From the NCBI RefSeq assembly GCF_020831925.1, contig NZ_JAFIFQ010000001.1, forward strand, positions 1-64,000: a stretch of 64,000 bases of DNA, given 5' to 3'. Position numbers and translations under genes: made by a program. Positions 28,966 through 38,442 of the stretch are shown here, in pieces; the first letter of the stretch is position 1; every line of letters begins with the position of its first letter. Source of the stretch: Alkalimonas sp. (lineage in GTDB: Bacteria > Pseudomonadota > Gammaproteobacteria > Enterobacterales > Alteromonadaceae). The notes beneath the pieces were generated by a model. That model saw nothing but the letters and a program-made list of their open reading frames with translations, was not told the origin of the DNA and did no database searches.

Positions 28966-29217
28966 CTAACTTAAGCGGGCTTTGATTTTGGCGGCCTGCC
29001 ACTCGGCCTGCGTAATAGGACTGGTTTCAATGCTGTGATGGTTTATATTGGCATACTGCTCTTTGCGTATCGCTACCTGCCGCATAATAGCATTGAGCTC
29101 GGCATCGGTTTTTCGGTTCCAGTTGGCAATTTCACTGATATGCCGATAACAGCCAATACAGATTTTTTGCTGATCCAACTTACAGCAGGCAATACAGGGA
29201 GAGTCAATCCTGCTCAT
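28966..29217 (-). CDS. DUF1289 family small Cys-rich protein
   Basis: An 83-residue protein with the DUF1289 pattern SPCIACCKLD...CIGCYRHISEIANW. The four or five conserved cysteines suggest metal or Fe-S binding; no function is established that I can name. Its 5' end overlaps the response regulator gene by 14 nt, so it is the last gene of the acs-regulator cluster. Confidence 0.85.
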   Translation of the reverse strand: MSRIDSPCIACCKLDQQKICIGCYRHISEIANWNRKTDAELNAIMRQVAIRKEQYANINHHSIETSPITQAEWQAAKIKARLS

Positions 29218-29884
29218 GGCCAGACAAAGCTTTATTAACCGGTGGTTCCAATGTTAAGCGCTGAGCCTGGATTACCACCTGGGTTCGGTTTGTGCAACCC
29301 AGTTTGCGGAAAATAGCCGTGATATGCGCTTTTACCGTAGCCTCAGAGATATGTAGATCGTAGGCAATCTGTTTATTCAGCCAACCTTCGGTCAGGTAAT
29401 AAAGTACCTTGTACTGCTGATTAGTAAGTTGTGCCACCCGGGCTGCCAAATCCAGGTCTTCCTCCTGACTTGCTTGCTCTTGCAGCGCTTTTTGCATCGA
29501 GGCGGGTACCCAGAGCTCGCCAGCCAATACCTCTTTTAAGGCTTCACTGATTTGCGCTGGGTTGGCCGACTTAGGGATATAGGCCGAAGCACCAAAGGAG
29601 ATCACCCGCTTGACTACATCCAGCTCTTCACTGGCTGAAATCACCACAATTGGCAAACTGGGGTAATTTTTTCGTAGCTGAATTAAGCCTAAAAAACCAC
29701 AGTTGCCTGGCATGTGTAAGTCAAGCAGCAGCAAATCTGTGTCTGGATGTTGCTCCAGCGCCTGACAAGTTGATTCAAACGAATCGGTTTCGATGGTGGC
29801 CTTGGTGCTAAAGGTATTGCTGATGGCATTGATCAGCGCATTGCGAAACAGAGGGTGGTCGTCTGCTACGATCAATTTGGCCAT
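29204..29884 (-). CDS. LuxR/NarL-type response regulator, likely CrbR-like
   Basis: A 226-residue response regulator. The receiver domain has the acidic pair D8-D9, phospho-acceptor D55 (LLLLDLHMPG) and Lys in YIPKSA. A LuxR-type helix-turn-helix (LNKQIAYDLHISEATVKAHI) is at the C-terminus. It lies 103 nt after acs on the same strand. In Vibrio and Pseudomonas, regulators of this class (CrbR, also called ErdR) switch on acs; adjacency here makes that a reasonable inference. No partner kinase is adjacent. Confidence 0.88.
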   Translation of the reverse strand: MAKLIVADDHPLFRNALINAISNTFSTKATIETDSFESTCQALEQHPDTDLLLLDLHMPGNCGFLGLIQLRKNYPSLPIVVISASEELDVVKRVISFGASAYIPKSANPAQISEALKEVLAGELWVPASMQKALQEQASQEEDLDLAARVAQLTNQQYKVLYYLTEGWLNKQIAYDLHISEATVKAHITAIFRKLGCTNRTQVVIQAQRLTLEPPVNKALSGHEQD

Positions 29885-29931
29885 GGTTCCTCGTCTTTAT
29901 TATTTTATTTTCTTCGGCTTAGTATAGAACC

Positions 29932-29953
29932 AAAGGCCGCAAAATGCGGCCTT
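29932..29953 (-). terminator. Probable acs terminator
   Basis: On the minus strand AAGGCCGCA pairs with TGCGGCCTT in the acs-regulator gap. The T-run is short, so partial read-through into the regulator is possible. Confidence 0.6.
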
Positions 29954-29987
29954 GATGTATACAGCGTGAGACAATGAACTGTCCCTG

Positions 29988-31940
29988 TTAGCGATTTAAC
30001 CTGTTTTCAATCAATTGATCAACCACTGATGGGTCGGCCAGGGTAGAAATATCACCGAGTTGGTCGTGTTCATTGGCTGCAATTTTGCGCAGAATACGGC
30101 GCATGATTTTTCCTGAACGGGTTTTTGGTAGTCCTTGCGGTGCCCACTGAATAATATCAGGGGATGCTATCGGAGAAATCTCTTGTCGTACCCAGGCACG
30201 CACGGCCTTGGTAAGTTCATCTGAGGGTTCTACGCCCACCCTTGGGGTGACGTAGACATAAATTCCCTGGCCTTTGATATCGTGCGGATAGCCCACCACA
30301 GCTGCTTCGGCGATGGCATCATGCGCCACCAGGCAACTTTCGATTTCTGCAGTACCCAAACGATGCCCAGAGATATTCAACACATCATCGACCCGGCCGG
30401 TCAGCCAATAGTAACCATCTTCATCGCGACGAGCTCCATCACCAGTGAAGTAGGTACCTTGGTAGGTACTGAAATAGGTTTGCTCAAAGCGCTCGTGATC
30501 GCCAAACACAGTCCTCATCTGCCCTGGCCAGCTATCAAGGATGACCAGATTGCCCTCAGCTGCGCCTTCTTGCAACTTGCCGTCGTTATCGACGATGGCC
30601 GGTTTGACGCCAAAGAATGGCCGGGTGGCAGAGCCAGGCTTTAGGGCTGTAGCACCCGGCAGTGGCGTAATCAGAATACCGCCTGTCTCGGTTTGCCACC
30701 AGGTATCCACAATGGGGCAATTGCCATGGCCAAATTTTTCATGATACCAACTCCAGGCCTCTGGGTTGATAGGCTCACCCACACTACCCAAGGTACGCAG
30801 GGAGTTCAGCTTGCTACCTTCAACCGGAGCTTCTCCGTGCGCCATCAGCGCCCGTATTGCGGTTGGTGCTGTGTATAGGATATTGACCTGATACTTATCG
30901 ATGATTTGCGCCATTCGTTTGACCGAAGGATAGGTAGGCACCCCTTCAAACAGCACGCTGCAGGCACCATTGGCTAAAGGCCCATAGACAATGTAGGTAT
31001 GGCCGGTCACCCAGCCAACATCTGCCGCGCACCAGTAAATGTCGCCCGGATGGTAATCGAACACATACTGATGGGTCATCGAGGCCCAGACCATGTAACC
31101 ACCGGTGCTGTGCAACACACCTTTAGGTTTGCCGGTCGAGCCAGAGGTATACAGGATAAAGAGCGGATCTTCCGCATTCATTGGCTCCGGCTCGCAACTT
31201 TTCGGTTGCTTGGCCAGTAGCTCGTGGTACCAGACATCGCGGCCTGGGTGTTCGTCGACATTCTCACCGACATGTTTCACCACAATCACGTGCTGTACCG
31301 GGCTGTTTTTGCCTAAGTGACCAAGCGCCAAGTCAGTGTTGTCTTTCAATGCGGTTAATCGACTGCCGCGCGGTGCCTGATCAGCGGTGATGATCAATTT
31401 AGAGTCACAGTCCTGCACCCGGCTACCTAGAGCATCCGGTGAGAAACCGGCAAATACCACGGAATGCACAGCGCCAATTCGGGCACAAGCCAAAATGGAA
31501 ATAACCGCTTCTGGGATCATCGGCAAATAAATGGTGACCCGATCACCTTTACCTACGCCCAATGACTTCATGCCATTGGCAAGCTGACAAACCTGCTCAT
31601 ACAGTTCTTGATAGGTCACATTCTTCTGCACACCAGGTTCATCGCCTTCCCAATAGTAAGCGATGTCATTGGCCTTGTGTGGCAGATGACGATCCAAACA
31701 GTTGTAGCTGGCATTGAGCACGCCATCTTCAAACCACTTGATGTTGATATTGCCTGGCTGGTAACTGGTATTTTTCACCTGGGTGTAGGGAGTAAACCAG
31801 TCAATGCGTTTGCCGTGCTCTGCCCAAAAAGACTGAGGATCCTGCACCGACTGCTGATACATACGTTGGTAGGCTTCGTTATCAATCAAACAGCGCGCTT
31901 CGGCGGCAGCTGGAACCGGGTAAAGGCCTGGCTGTGTCAT
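29988..31940 (-). CDS. acs: Acetyl-CoA synthetase
   Basis: Acs, 650 residues, activates acetate with ATP and CoA through acetyl-AMP. The adenylate-forming signature is [19 protein letters not shown], with [10 protein letters not shown] and [20 protein letters not shown] later. The acetylatable catalytic lysine is K611 in [12 protein letters not shown] use ATG at 31940, with GGGGA about 8 nt upstream, rather than the GTG immediately before it. It is divergent from a porin gene and followed by a response regulator. Confidence 0.97.
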   Translation of the reverse strand: MTQPGLYPVPAAAEARCLIDNEAYQRMYQQSVQDPQSFWAEHGKRIDWFTPYTQVKNTSYQPGNINIKWFEDGVLNASYNCLDRHLPHKANDIAYYWEGDEPGVQKNVTYQELYEQVCQLANGMKSLGVGKGDRVTIYLPMIPEAVISILACARIGAVHSVVFAGFSPDALGSRVQDCDSKLIITADQAPRGSRLTALKDNTDLALGHLGKNSPVQHVIVVKHVGENVDEHPGRDVWYHELLAKQPKSCEPEPMNAEDPLFILYTSGSTGKPKGVLHSTGGYMVWASMTHQYVFDYHPGDIYWCAADVGWVTGHTYIVYGPLANGACSVLFEGVPTYPSVKRMAQIIDKYQVNILYTAPTAIRALMAHGEAPVEGSKLNSLRTLGSVGEPINPEAWSWYHEKFGHGNCPIVDTWWQTETGGILITPLPGATALKPGSATRPFFGVKPAIVDNDGKLQEGAAEGNLVILDSWPGQMRTVFGDHERFEQTYFSTYQGTYFTGDGARRDEDGYYWLTGRVDDVLNISGHRLGTAEIESCLVAHDAIAEAAVVGYPHDIKGQGIYVYVTPRVGVEPSDELTKAVRAWVRQEISPIASPDIIQWAPQGLPKTRSGKIMRRILRKIAANEHDQLGDISTLADPSVVDQLIENRLNR

Positions 31941-32011
31941 CACTGTGTCCCCATAGGTTTCAATTTAAATAAAGTAGTTATGTTCTAACCAATTGCAGAC
32001 TGGAAAGAAAT

Positions 32012-32025
32012 TAGACCATTGTCTA
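32012..32025. promoter_or_regulatory. Dyad TAGAC-N4-GTCTA between acs and porin
   Basis: A perfect 5+5 inverted repeat with a 4-nt spacer lies 72 nt upstream of acs and about 170 nt upstream of the porin. It has the size of a LuxR/NarL-family operator and could be the target of the regulator encoded after acs; this is inference. Confidence 0.4.
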
Positions 32026-32197
32026 GCCTGTAAGCTTTATTGGGTTAAAACAGTTGCTTGAATCCGGTGAAATGACTGTAGCAGTTGATGCGACTAAAGG
32101 CTAATTGCACAAAGTGGGCGCCTGAACCAACCTTGTCGGTGATAGCAGCTCAGAAAATAACCAGAGATCGCACAACAAGAAAACCAGGGAGCACTGC

Positions 32198-33361
32198 ATG
32201 AAACAACTACCATTTGCCTGTACCTTACTCGCAGCAAGTATGACGCTCGGCCTGAATCAAGCCCAGGCATCCTTTACCGTTGGCAACACGGACATCAGTT
32301 TTGGCGGCTTTATTAAGTTGGATGTCATGCTGAACGATACACCGGATGGCAATCTGGCTACCGGTATTGGCCGGGATTTTTATGTTCCATCGTTAACTCC
32401 GGTGGGCGGTGATGGTGAAAGTACCAAGTTTGATATGCATGCCCGTCAGTCACGATTCTTTTTTACCACCAGTACCCAACTGGAAAATGGTAAAACCCTG
32501 GCAGGTCGCTTTGAGTTTGACATGATGTCCACCCCAGGTGGGGATCAACGCATTTCCAATGGCTATTCCCCGGGCATTCGTCATGCGTTTTTCACCTATG
32601 ACAAATGGTTGTTTGGCCAGACTTGGTCCACCTTTATGGACTTGACCTCTTTACCAGAGAGTGTGGACTTTGTTGGTAACACCGATGGCCAGATTTTCGT
32701 ACGTCAACCACAGATTCGCTACACCAATGGTAACTTCCAGTTTGCCATTGAGAACCCGGAAAGCACCATTACACCTGGACCAACCGGCGGTCGGGTGGTC
32801 AGCGATGACAACACCATGCCGGATCTGGTGGCGCGCTATAACCATAAAGCGGATTGGGGCAGTTTGTCGGTGTCAGGTTTAGTCCGTCAATTGGCTTATG
32901 AAGACCGGGCACTGCAAATCGATGACAGCGTAATGGGCTATGCGGTGTCGGTGACCGGTAAAGTAATGGTGTCTGAAACCAATGACATTCGTTTTACGTT
33001 CAATACCGGTAAAGGTTTAGGCCGCTACATTGGCTTAAACACCTCTAATGGGGCTGTGCTGGATGCCAATGGCGAGCTGCATGCGATCAAGTCGACTGGC
33101 TTTACGGCGGCCTATCGTCATGTCTGGGACGCACACTGGCGCACCAACCTGATCTACGCCACCTTGCGGGTTGATAACGACACAGCATTGACCGGTATCG
33201 CGGTAACGAAAAGTACCGAGAGCTTGGCGGCTAATATGATTTATCAGGCTTCAAGGCACCTGCAGTTTGGTTTGGAGTTTCGTCATGCCACCCGTAAACT
33301 GGAATCTGGCACTGATGGTGATTTAAACCGGCTGCAGTTTATGGCCAAATACGACTTTTAA
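32198..33361 (+). CDS. DcaP-like outer-membrane porin
   Basis: A 387-residue protein with a clear signal peptide (ending AQA, then SFTVGNTDISFGGFIKLD). The mature part is a series of amphipathic strands and ends in Phe (MAKYDF), as expected for a beta-barrel. The segments DMHARQSRFFF, GRFEFDMM and RHAFFTYDKWLFGQTWSTF are typical of the DcaP/trimeric porin group, which takes up small carboxylates or other anions. Divergence from acs suggests, but does not prove, a role in organic acid uptake. AGGGAG precedes the ATG. Confidence 0.82.
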   Translation: MKQLPFACTLLAASMTLGLNQAQASFTVGNTDISFGGFIKLDVMLNDTPDGNLATGIGRDFYVPSLTPVGGDGESTKFDMHARQSRFFFTTSTQLENGKTLAGRFEFDMMSTPGGDQRISNGYSPGIRHAFFTYDKWLFGQTWSTFMDLTSLPESVDFVGNTDGQIFVRQPQIRYTNGNFQFAIENPESTITPGPTGGRVVSDDNTMPDLVARYNHKADWGSLSVSGLVRQLAYEDRALQIDDSVMGYAVSVTGKVMVSETNDIRFTFNTGKGLGRYIGLNTSNGAVLDANGELHAIKSTGFTAAYRHVWDAHWRTNLIYATLRVDNDTALTGIAVTKSTESLAANMIYQASRHLQFGLEFRHATRKLESGTDGDLNRLQFMAKYDF

Positions 33362-33395
33362 AACACGATGATTTCTCAACGTGCTTGATTTTTGC

Positions 33396-33427
33396 AATAA
33401 TAGCGGCTGATGCCGCTATTATTTTGA
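33396..33427 (+). terminator. Porin gene terminator
   Basis: A perfect 12-bp stem, AATAATAGCGGC with its complement, loop TGAT, followed by TTTTG. Confidence 0.85.
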
Positions 33428-33436
33428 TGATGCCTT

Positions 33437-34108
33437 ATGACGACTGCTGTCACCGAACTTGCTGTCTTGCCTGCCACCAATCAAACCTACCAGGTGTTGT
33501 TTCAGGATGACCATCTGTTGGTGGTGAACAAACCCTGCCATTTGCTCACGGTTCCTGGCCGGCATCCGGACAATCAGGATTGTTTAATCAAACGGGTGCA
33601 GCAACAGTTTCCTTCGGCTTCGGTGGTACATCGGCTGGATTACGACACCAGTGGTCTTTTGGTATTGCCACTGACCTCAGCAGCTTTATCGGCCATCAGT
33701 AAGCAGTTTCAGGCTCGGACTGTGACAAAGAGCTATCTGGCGGTAGTCGCAGGCCAGTGGCCGCAGTCTCGTGGCCGGATTGATTTAGCTATAGCACCGG
33801 ATGCAGACAACCGGCCGCGTTATAAAATTTGCCCGCAAGGCAAGGCATCGGTCACTGATTTTGAATTGCTGGCGTATGATGCGAAGTCAGATACCAGTCG
33901 CATCCGGCTGAAACCCGTGACTGGACGCTCCCATCAATTGCGGCTGCATACCGCAGCATTTGGGCATCCGATCTTAGGCGATCCATTTTATGCCCCGAAG
34001 GCGGTGCAGGCACAAAGTGCTCGTTTGTTGTTGCATGCCGCGACCCTGGCCTTCCTGCATCCGTTAAGCGAACACCCCTTAACCTTTGAAGCGGCGGCAG
34101 ATTTTTAA
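33437..34108 (+). CDS. rluA: Pseudouridine synthase RluA (23S U746 / tRNA U32)
   Basis: A 223-residue single-domain RluA-type synthase without an S4 domain. The catalytic Asp is in HRLDYDTSGLLVL; YKICPQGKASVTDFE, LKPVTGRSHQLRLH and the ending FEAAADF align along the whole length with E. coli RluA, the dual-specificity enzyme for 23S U746 and tRNA U32. It starts 10 nt after the porin terminator. Confidence 0.87.
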   Translation: MTTAVTELAVLPATNQTYQVLFQDDHLLVVNKPCHLLTVPGRHPDNQDCLIKRVQQQFPSASVVHRLDYDTSGLLVLPLTSAALSAISKQFQARTVTKSYLAVVAGQWPQSRGRIDLAIAPDADNRPRYKICPQGKASVTDFELLAYDAKSDTSRIRLKPVTGRSHQLRLHTAAFGHPILGDPFYAPKAVQAQSARLLLHAATLAFLHPLSEHPLTFEAAADF

Positions 34109-34246
34109 TCGATACTGTTCGAAAGCTACTGGTCATGAAGCCTGCTAGTCGCACAGAATAAGCCTTTGGCCTTCACGGCATTGTCGCAAGCACAAGAGCT
34201 TGTTAGCATAGCTTTGCATTGTGTTACTTAAAATGAGAGCACCCCG

Positions 34247-36718
34247 ATGATCCGAGTTTTCGTTACTATCACCTTACTGCTGTTTGCACTGCCGAGCTTT
34301 GCTCAGAGCCCGGCGGCTCCAGTTCAAGCTGAGCAGGTACTGTTTCTTGGTCCTTTACCGGCTTTTGCCTCTGAATCACTGCAACAAAGCGGCAAAGCCA
34401 AAGAGCAGCGTCAGCAACTGCTGCGTTTATTGGAGCGACAGCCTGTTCCGGTAGCCGGCCGCACCGTCGAACTGTTTGGACAGCGCCTGCAATGGCGTCA
34501 GCTGACACCAACCGAAGCTGCTGATGCTGGTGCTGGTGTCTGGTTTTTACAGCTGCAACAGGATGCTTTTTTCAAGGGAAAACTGGAAGTTATCGGTGTT
34601 AAAGCACCACAGCTGTATCTCAATTTCCAAGCGAAAAATGGCAGCAGTACCGAGCTGGCTTTGGCGACAGGTTGGCAGCAACTGCTAATTTTTAGCGATG
34701 GCCGCAACGATGATGAAGACGTGCGATTGCAAGTTACCAGTGGCAATGAGGTGCCCGCAGCCTTTCGTTTAGCGGCAACAGAGCCGGTCAACAATCGGTT
34801 GCTAACCAATGCAGAAACCATCACCCAGCTAACGTTATCGCCGGATACGAACTGGATGCTGCTCAGTTTCAGCGGTCGCTCCGATGTCAGCGATACCCAG
34901 TTGCAGCGCACCGAGCTGCGCGATGTCAGCCGTAATCAGGTGCAGCGCAGCTGGAGTGGGCAGGTGCTGAGTCGTGCAGCTTTTAGCCCGGATAACCAGT
35001 GGCTGAGTTACATCGCCAATAACACACTATGGCTGCTGAACCTGAATACCGGTGAGTTACGCTCACTATTGGAGAATCAAACCGGGCTGGGTAGCTACCG
35101 CTGGGCTCCTGATAGCAACAGCATCGTGCTGCAATGGACGGAAGCGGATACCAGCCTGTCGCAAAGCAAAGCAAAAATGTACCGGTCACTGGAAGATCGC
35201 TGGCGTGGTTACCGAGATATCAGCCGTTTGTTTCAGCTCGATATTACCAGTGGACTGGTGCGTGTACTGACCACGGATAAGCACAGTAGCTCACTAAGCG
35301 ATATCCGGCCGGATGGCAATGCCTTACTCTACACCCAACGTGTTAATGATCGCTCATCACCGCCGCATGCCAGCTCAGCCTTGTTTGAGCTGGATTTAAA
35401 CACCTTGCAAAGCCGTGAAATTGGTACTTTTGCACATCTGAATCAGGTGCTGTATCACCGGGATCAATTGCTGGTTGTTGCCGGTCCTAATTTTGCCGGT
35501 GGTGCCGGGGTAAACCTGCCATCGGATGATTACATTGCTAACGACTACGATGGCCAGCTGTATCTGATGGATAAAAATGGCGAGCATATTCAGCCCTTAT
35601 CAAAGGACTTTCATCCTGCCATTAGTTCGGTTGCAGTTAATGCTCGTGGTCAGGTGATTGCACAAGTAAGCGAGGGCGATCGCTCCGCTCTGTATAGCGT
35701 TGATACCAACCGGCAACGTTTCCAGAAGCTGGCGCTAACACTCGATGTGATTGAGCGGTTTGAACTGGCCAATGACCGTGGTGCTACCGTGTTGGCGGTT
35801 GGCTCTGGTGTGGCAACGCCGCAGCAATTAGAAATGGTTCGGCCAGGCCAGCGCCGTTCCTCAGTACTGCATAGCAGTGCAGCTTTGTATCAGCATATCC
35901 AGCTTGGTGAGGTGCGCGATTTTCATGTCGAGAATCCGCATGGCGATCGCATTGAAGGTCGTTATTACCTGCCACCGGATTTTGATGCCAGCAAAAAATA
36001 CCCAACCATCGTCTATTACTATGGTGGCACCACCACGGTCAATCGTCAGTTCACTGGTCGCTATCCGTTTCACCACTGGGCAGCCAATGGTTACATCGTG
36101 TATGTAGTGCAACCACGTGGTACTATTGGCTATGGCCAGCGCTTTTCGGCGCTGCATGTCAATGCGTGGGGAAAATACACCGCTGACGACATTATCTATG
36201 CAACAGAGCGCTTTGTAGCCGAGCATGAGTTTGTCGACGGCAAGCGGCTTGGCAATATTGGCGCCTCGTACGGTGGTTTTATGACCATGTATCTGGCCAC
36301 CCAAACCGATCTTTTTGCTGCCTCTACCTCGCATGCAGGTATTAGCGCGCTTAGCTCTTACTGGGGGCAGGGTTGGTGGGGTTTCCTCTACTCTGGTATC
36401 GCCAGTCGAGATAGCTTCCCCTGGAACAACCATGAACTCTATGTTGGTCAAAGCCCCTTGTATATGGCGGATAAGATCAATACGCCTTTGTTGCTGATTA
36501 CCGGAGACTCGGATGTTAATGTGCCGGCAGGAGAGTCACAACAGATGTTCACTGCATTAAAGCTGTTAGGGCGTGAGGTGGCTCTGGTCGAGATCCCGGG
36601 CGAAGATCACCACATCATTGATCGTGAAAAACGCTATGTCTGGTGGGATCATCTGTTGGCATGGTTTGATAAGCACTTAAAAGATCAGCCTGATTGGTGG
36701 CAACATTTAAGTCATTAA
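34247..36718 (+). CDS. Exported S9 prolyl oligopeptidase-family peptidase (DPP IV-like)
   Basis: An 823-residue protein with a signal peptide (MIRVFVTITLLLFALPSFAQ). Residues about 190-560 form a WD40-like beta-propeller (repeats such as FSPDNQWLSYI and WAPDSNSIVL). The C-terminal alpha/beta-hydrolase domain has the triad S674 in GASYGGF, D756 in GDSDVNVP and H788 or H789 in EDHHIID. It probably removes dipeptides or cleaves oligopeptides in the periplasm. Single gene. Confidence 0.9.
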   Translation: MIRVFVTITLLLFALPSFAQSPAAPVQAEQVLFLGPLPAFASESLQQSGKAKEQRQQLLRLLERQPVPVAGRTVELFGQRLQWRQLTPTEAADAGAGVWFLQLQQDAFFKGKLEVIGVKAPQLYLNFQAKNGSSTELALATGWQQLLIFSDGRNDDEDVRLQVTSGNEVPAAFRLAATEPVNNRLLTNAETITQLTLSPDTNWMLLSFSGRSDVSDTQLQRTELRDVSRNQVQRSWSGQVLSRAAFSPDNQWLSYIANNTLWLLNLNTGELRSLLENQTGLGSYRWAPDSNSIVLQWTEADTSLSQSKAKMYRSLEDRWRGYRDISRLFQLDITSGLVRVLTTDKHSSSLSDIRPDGNALLYTQRVNDRSSPPHASSALFELDLNTLQSREIGTFAHLNQVLYHRDQLLVVAGPNFAGGAGVNLPSDDYIANDYDGQLYLMDKNGEHIQPLSKDFHPAISSVAVNARGQVIAQVSEGDRSALYSVDTNRQRFQKLALTLDVIERFELANDRGATVLAVGSGVATPQQLEMVRPGQRRSSVLHSSAALYQHIQLGEVRDFHVENPHGDRIEGRYYLPPDFDASKKYPTIVYYYGGTTTVNRQFTGRYPFHHWAANGYIVYVVQPRGTIGYGQRFSALHVNAWGKYTADDIIYATERFVAEHEFVDGKRLGNIGASYGGFMTMYLATQTDLFAASTSHAGISALSSYWGQGWWGFLYSGIASRDSFPWNNHELYVGQSPLYMADKINTPLLLITGDSDVNVPAGESQQMFTALKLLGREVALVEIPGEDHHIIDREKRYVWWDHLLAWFDKHLKDQPDWWQHLSH

Positions 36719-36729
36719 TAGGTACAAAT

Positions 36730-36761
36730 AAAAAAAAACCAGCTCAGGCTGGTTTTTTTTG
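36730..36761. terminator. Symmetrical terminator after the S9 peptidase
   Basis: A-run, CCAGC tcag GCTGG, T-run: an intrinsic terminator for the upstream gene that would also work on the other strand. Confidence 0.85.
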
Positions 36762-36837
36762 TCAGGAAAATTAACAGTAAGCGGATAAAAATATGATAAA
36801 TTTATTTAACTAATTGATTTTAATATTTTTTATTTTA

Positions 36838-36853
36838 TGGCACGCTCTTTGCT
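36838..36853 (+). promoter_or_regulatory. Sigma-54 (RpoN) promoter of the PEP-CTERM gene
   Basis: TGGCACG (36838-36844), four bases, then TTGCT (36849-36853) matches the -24/-12 consensus TGGCACG-N4-TTGCT at every fixed position. Transcription should start near 36864, giving a leader of about 28 nt with AAGGA before the ATG at 36892. The 80 bp upstream are very AT-rich and could bend DNA for an enhancer-binding protein. Confidence 0.88.
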
Positions 36854-36891
36854 TAATGAGGCTGACAATTTAGATATGATAAGGACATGTC

Positions 36892-37692
36892 ATGTTAACA
36901 AGAAAAGTAAAAACAATGATGTATAGCAGCGCTTTACTAGGCGCATTAGCATTTAGCACAACGGCCAGTGCTTCACTGTTTGATGCTGGCGTGCCGGCTA
37001 ACTGGAATTGTGTCGGTGCTTGCGACGCTATGGGGGCTGATGGTGATGTCACTTTAGCGCCAACCGGTTCTGCGCAATATGGGTATGTGACTACGAGCAA
37101 TGGCGTAACTGGAGTGGGCCTTCCGGGGTTAACTTCAGGCGCTACTACGGGTTCTACTCTGACTTCGGCTCTGTTTTCAGCGCAGGCAGGTGATGAACTG
37201 AACTTCTTCTTTAATTACATTTCATCCGATGGTGCTGGTTTTGCTGACTACGCCTGGGCTCGTTTGTTGGATGAGTTAAACAACGAAGTAGCGATTTTAT
37301 TCACCGCCCGTACCACGCCAAGTGGCAGTATCGTGCCAGGTTTTGATATGCCTGATCCAACGGCCACATTAAATCCGGATGAAGTATTGATGAATCCAGG
37401 AGCACCTTCTTGGTCTGCTTTGGGTGCTAGTTCCAATACTTGCTATGCAAATGGCTGTGGTTACACAGGCTGGATCAGTTCAAGCTATAACATAGCGGCT
37501 ACCGGTAACTATTTTCTAGAGTTTGGCGTGGTGAACTGGTCTGATACAGCGTTTCAATCTGGTATGGCCTTTGATGGCATCACTGTTGGTGGAACGCCTA
37601 TTGGTGAACCGTCGCCAGTACCTGCACCAGCTACCCTTGGCTTGTTAGGCCTGGGCTTGCTGGGTGCCCGTTTGGCTCGCCGTAAAAAGTAA
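36892..37692 (+). CDS. PEP-CTERM sorting-domain protein
   Basis: A 266-residue exported protein. The N-terminus is a signal peptide (ALLGALAFSTTASAS). The C-terminus is a sorting tail: VPAPATLGLLGLGLLGAR, then LARRKK, that is a Pro-rich motif, a hydrophobic helix and a basic end, as recognised by exosortases. The mature part is rich in Gly, Ala, Ser, Thr and Asp and has four Cys (CVGAC; CYANGC); no enzyme motif is visible. Such proteins are surface or matrix proteins in biofilm-forming bacteria. It has a sigma-54 promoter and is convergent with a rhombosortase gene. Confidence 0.88.
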   Translation: MLTRKVKTMMYSSALLGALAFSTTASASLFDAGVPANWNCVGACDAMGADGDVTLAPTGSAQYGYVTTSNGVTGVGLPGLTSGATTGSTLTSALFSAQAGDELNFFFNYISSDGAGFADYAWARLLDELNNEVAILFTARTTPSGSIVPGFDMPDPTATLNPDEVLMNPGAPSWSALGASSNTCYANGCGYTGWISSSYNIAATGNYFLEFGVVNWSDTAFQSGMAFDGITVGGTPIGEPSPVPAPATLGLLGLGLLGARLARRKK

Positions 37693-37714
37693 GTCTATCG
37701 ATTGCAGTGAGCGA

Positions 37715-37745
37715 GGGCAGGCAGCAGTGTCTGCCCTTATTTTTT
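37715..37745 (+). terminator. PEP-CTERM gene terminator
   Basis: GGGCAG pairs with CTGCCC around a 10-nt loop, followed by TTATTTTTT. The T-run overlaps the stop of the convergent rhombosortase gene. Confidence 0.65.
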
Positions 37746-38333
37746 GTGCAGGTACCACCAGAGTGGAAATAACATTGCACCGGCTATTGCTCCAGCAAGG
37801 TGTGCATCTACCGCCACCTGAGCGGCTATTAATTCGGCTAACCCGTTATCCGGGCCACGGATTTGTTCATAAGCAACTTTAGCAAGCACCAGCGCAAGCA
37901 ACAGCCAGCCCGTGCTGTCTTTGTGCCGGATATCCGCCAGTGCGCCCAGCAGCACCATAGCATGCAAAGCGCCCGACAAACCCACCATCCGATCCAGCTG
38001 AGGCATGGTCAGCAACAGCAGCAGATTGGTCAGGCTTCCGGCCAGCAATAGCCATAGCAAATAGCGATTGGTGTTGAAATGTCGTTGATGCAGCAGCCAA
38101 AGCACGCTAAGCCCTGCAAGGTTCAGTAACAGGTGCCAGTGATTGGTATGCAGCAGGTTGGCTGTCAATAAACGCCACCATTCACCACTCAATACAGCTG
38201 TCGGTTGATAATTCAGCCGGTTGACCCAGCTATCCGGCAGCCATAGCAGCAGTGTCAGACCGAGAAGCAAAGTTCCGGCCGTGAGCCATGCCTGCCATGG
38301 AGGATGCTGGTTGTATCGTAGTGATCGTTTCAT
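37737..38333 (-). CDS. rrtA: Rhombosortase-type rhomboid protease
   Basis: A 198-residue, six-helix rhomboid-family intramembrane serine protease. The nucleophile is S120 in MVGLSGALHA and the catalytic His is H178 in VDAHLAGAIAG; GEWWRLLTANLLHTNHWHLL is the conserved early segment. The short size and the KVAYEQIRG stretch fit the rhombosortase subfamily, which processes GlyGly-CTERM proteins in other gammaproteobacteria. The usual LHG is LHA here. No GlyGly-CTERM substrate lies in this window; the immediate neighbour has a PEP-CTERM tail. Confidence 0.85.
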   Translation of the reverse strand: MKRSLRYNQHPPWQAWLTAGTLLLGLTLLLWLPDSWVNRLNYQPTAVLSGEWWRLLTANLLHTNHWHLLLNLAGLSVLWLLHQRHFNTNRYLLWLLLAGSLTNLLLLLTMPQLDRMVGLSGALHAMVLLGALADIRHKDSTGWLLLALVLAKVAYEQIRGPDNGLAELIAAQVAVDAHLAGAIAGAMLFPLWWYLHKK

Positions 38334-38442
38334 CTGGCTAGTCTAGCCAGAGTCTTTTGTTCTGTCATGAAGAATCTGGATTGATCTTTGGCGCGCTTCT
38401 GGGTAGGGTAAAGTTCGGTACAAGTTGCAGTAGCAGGTGCTT

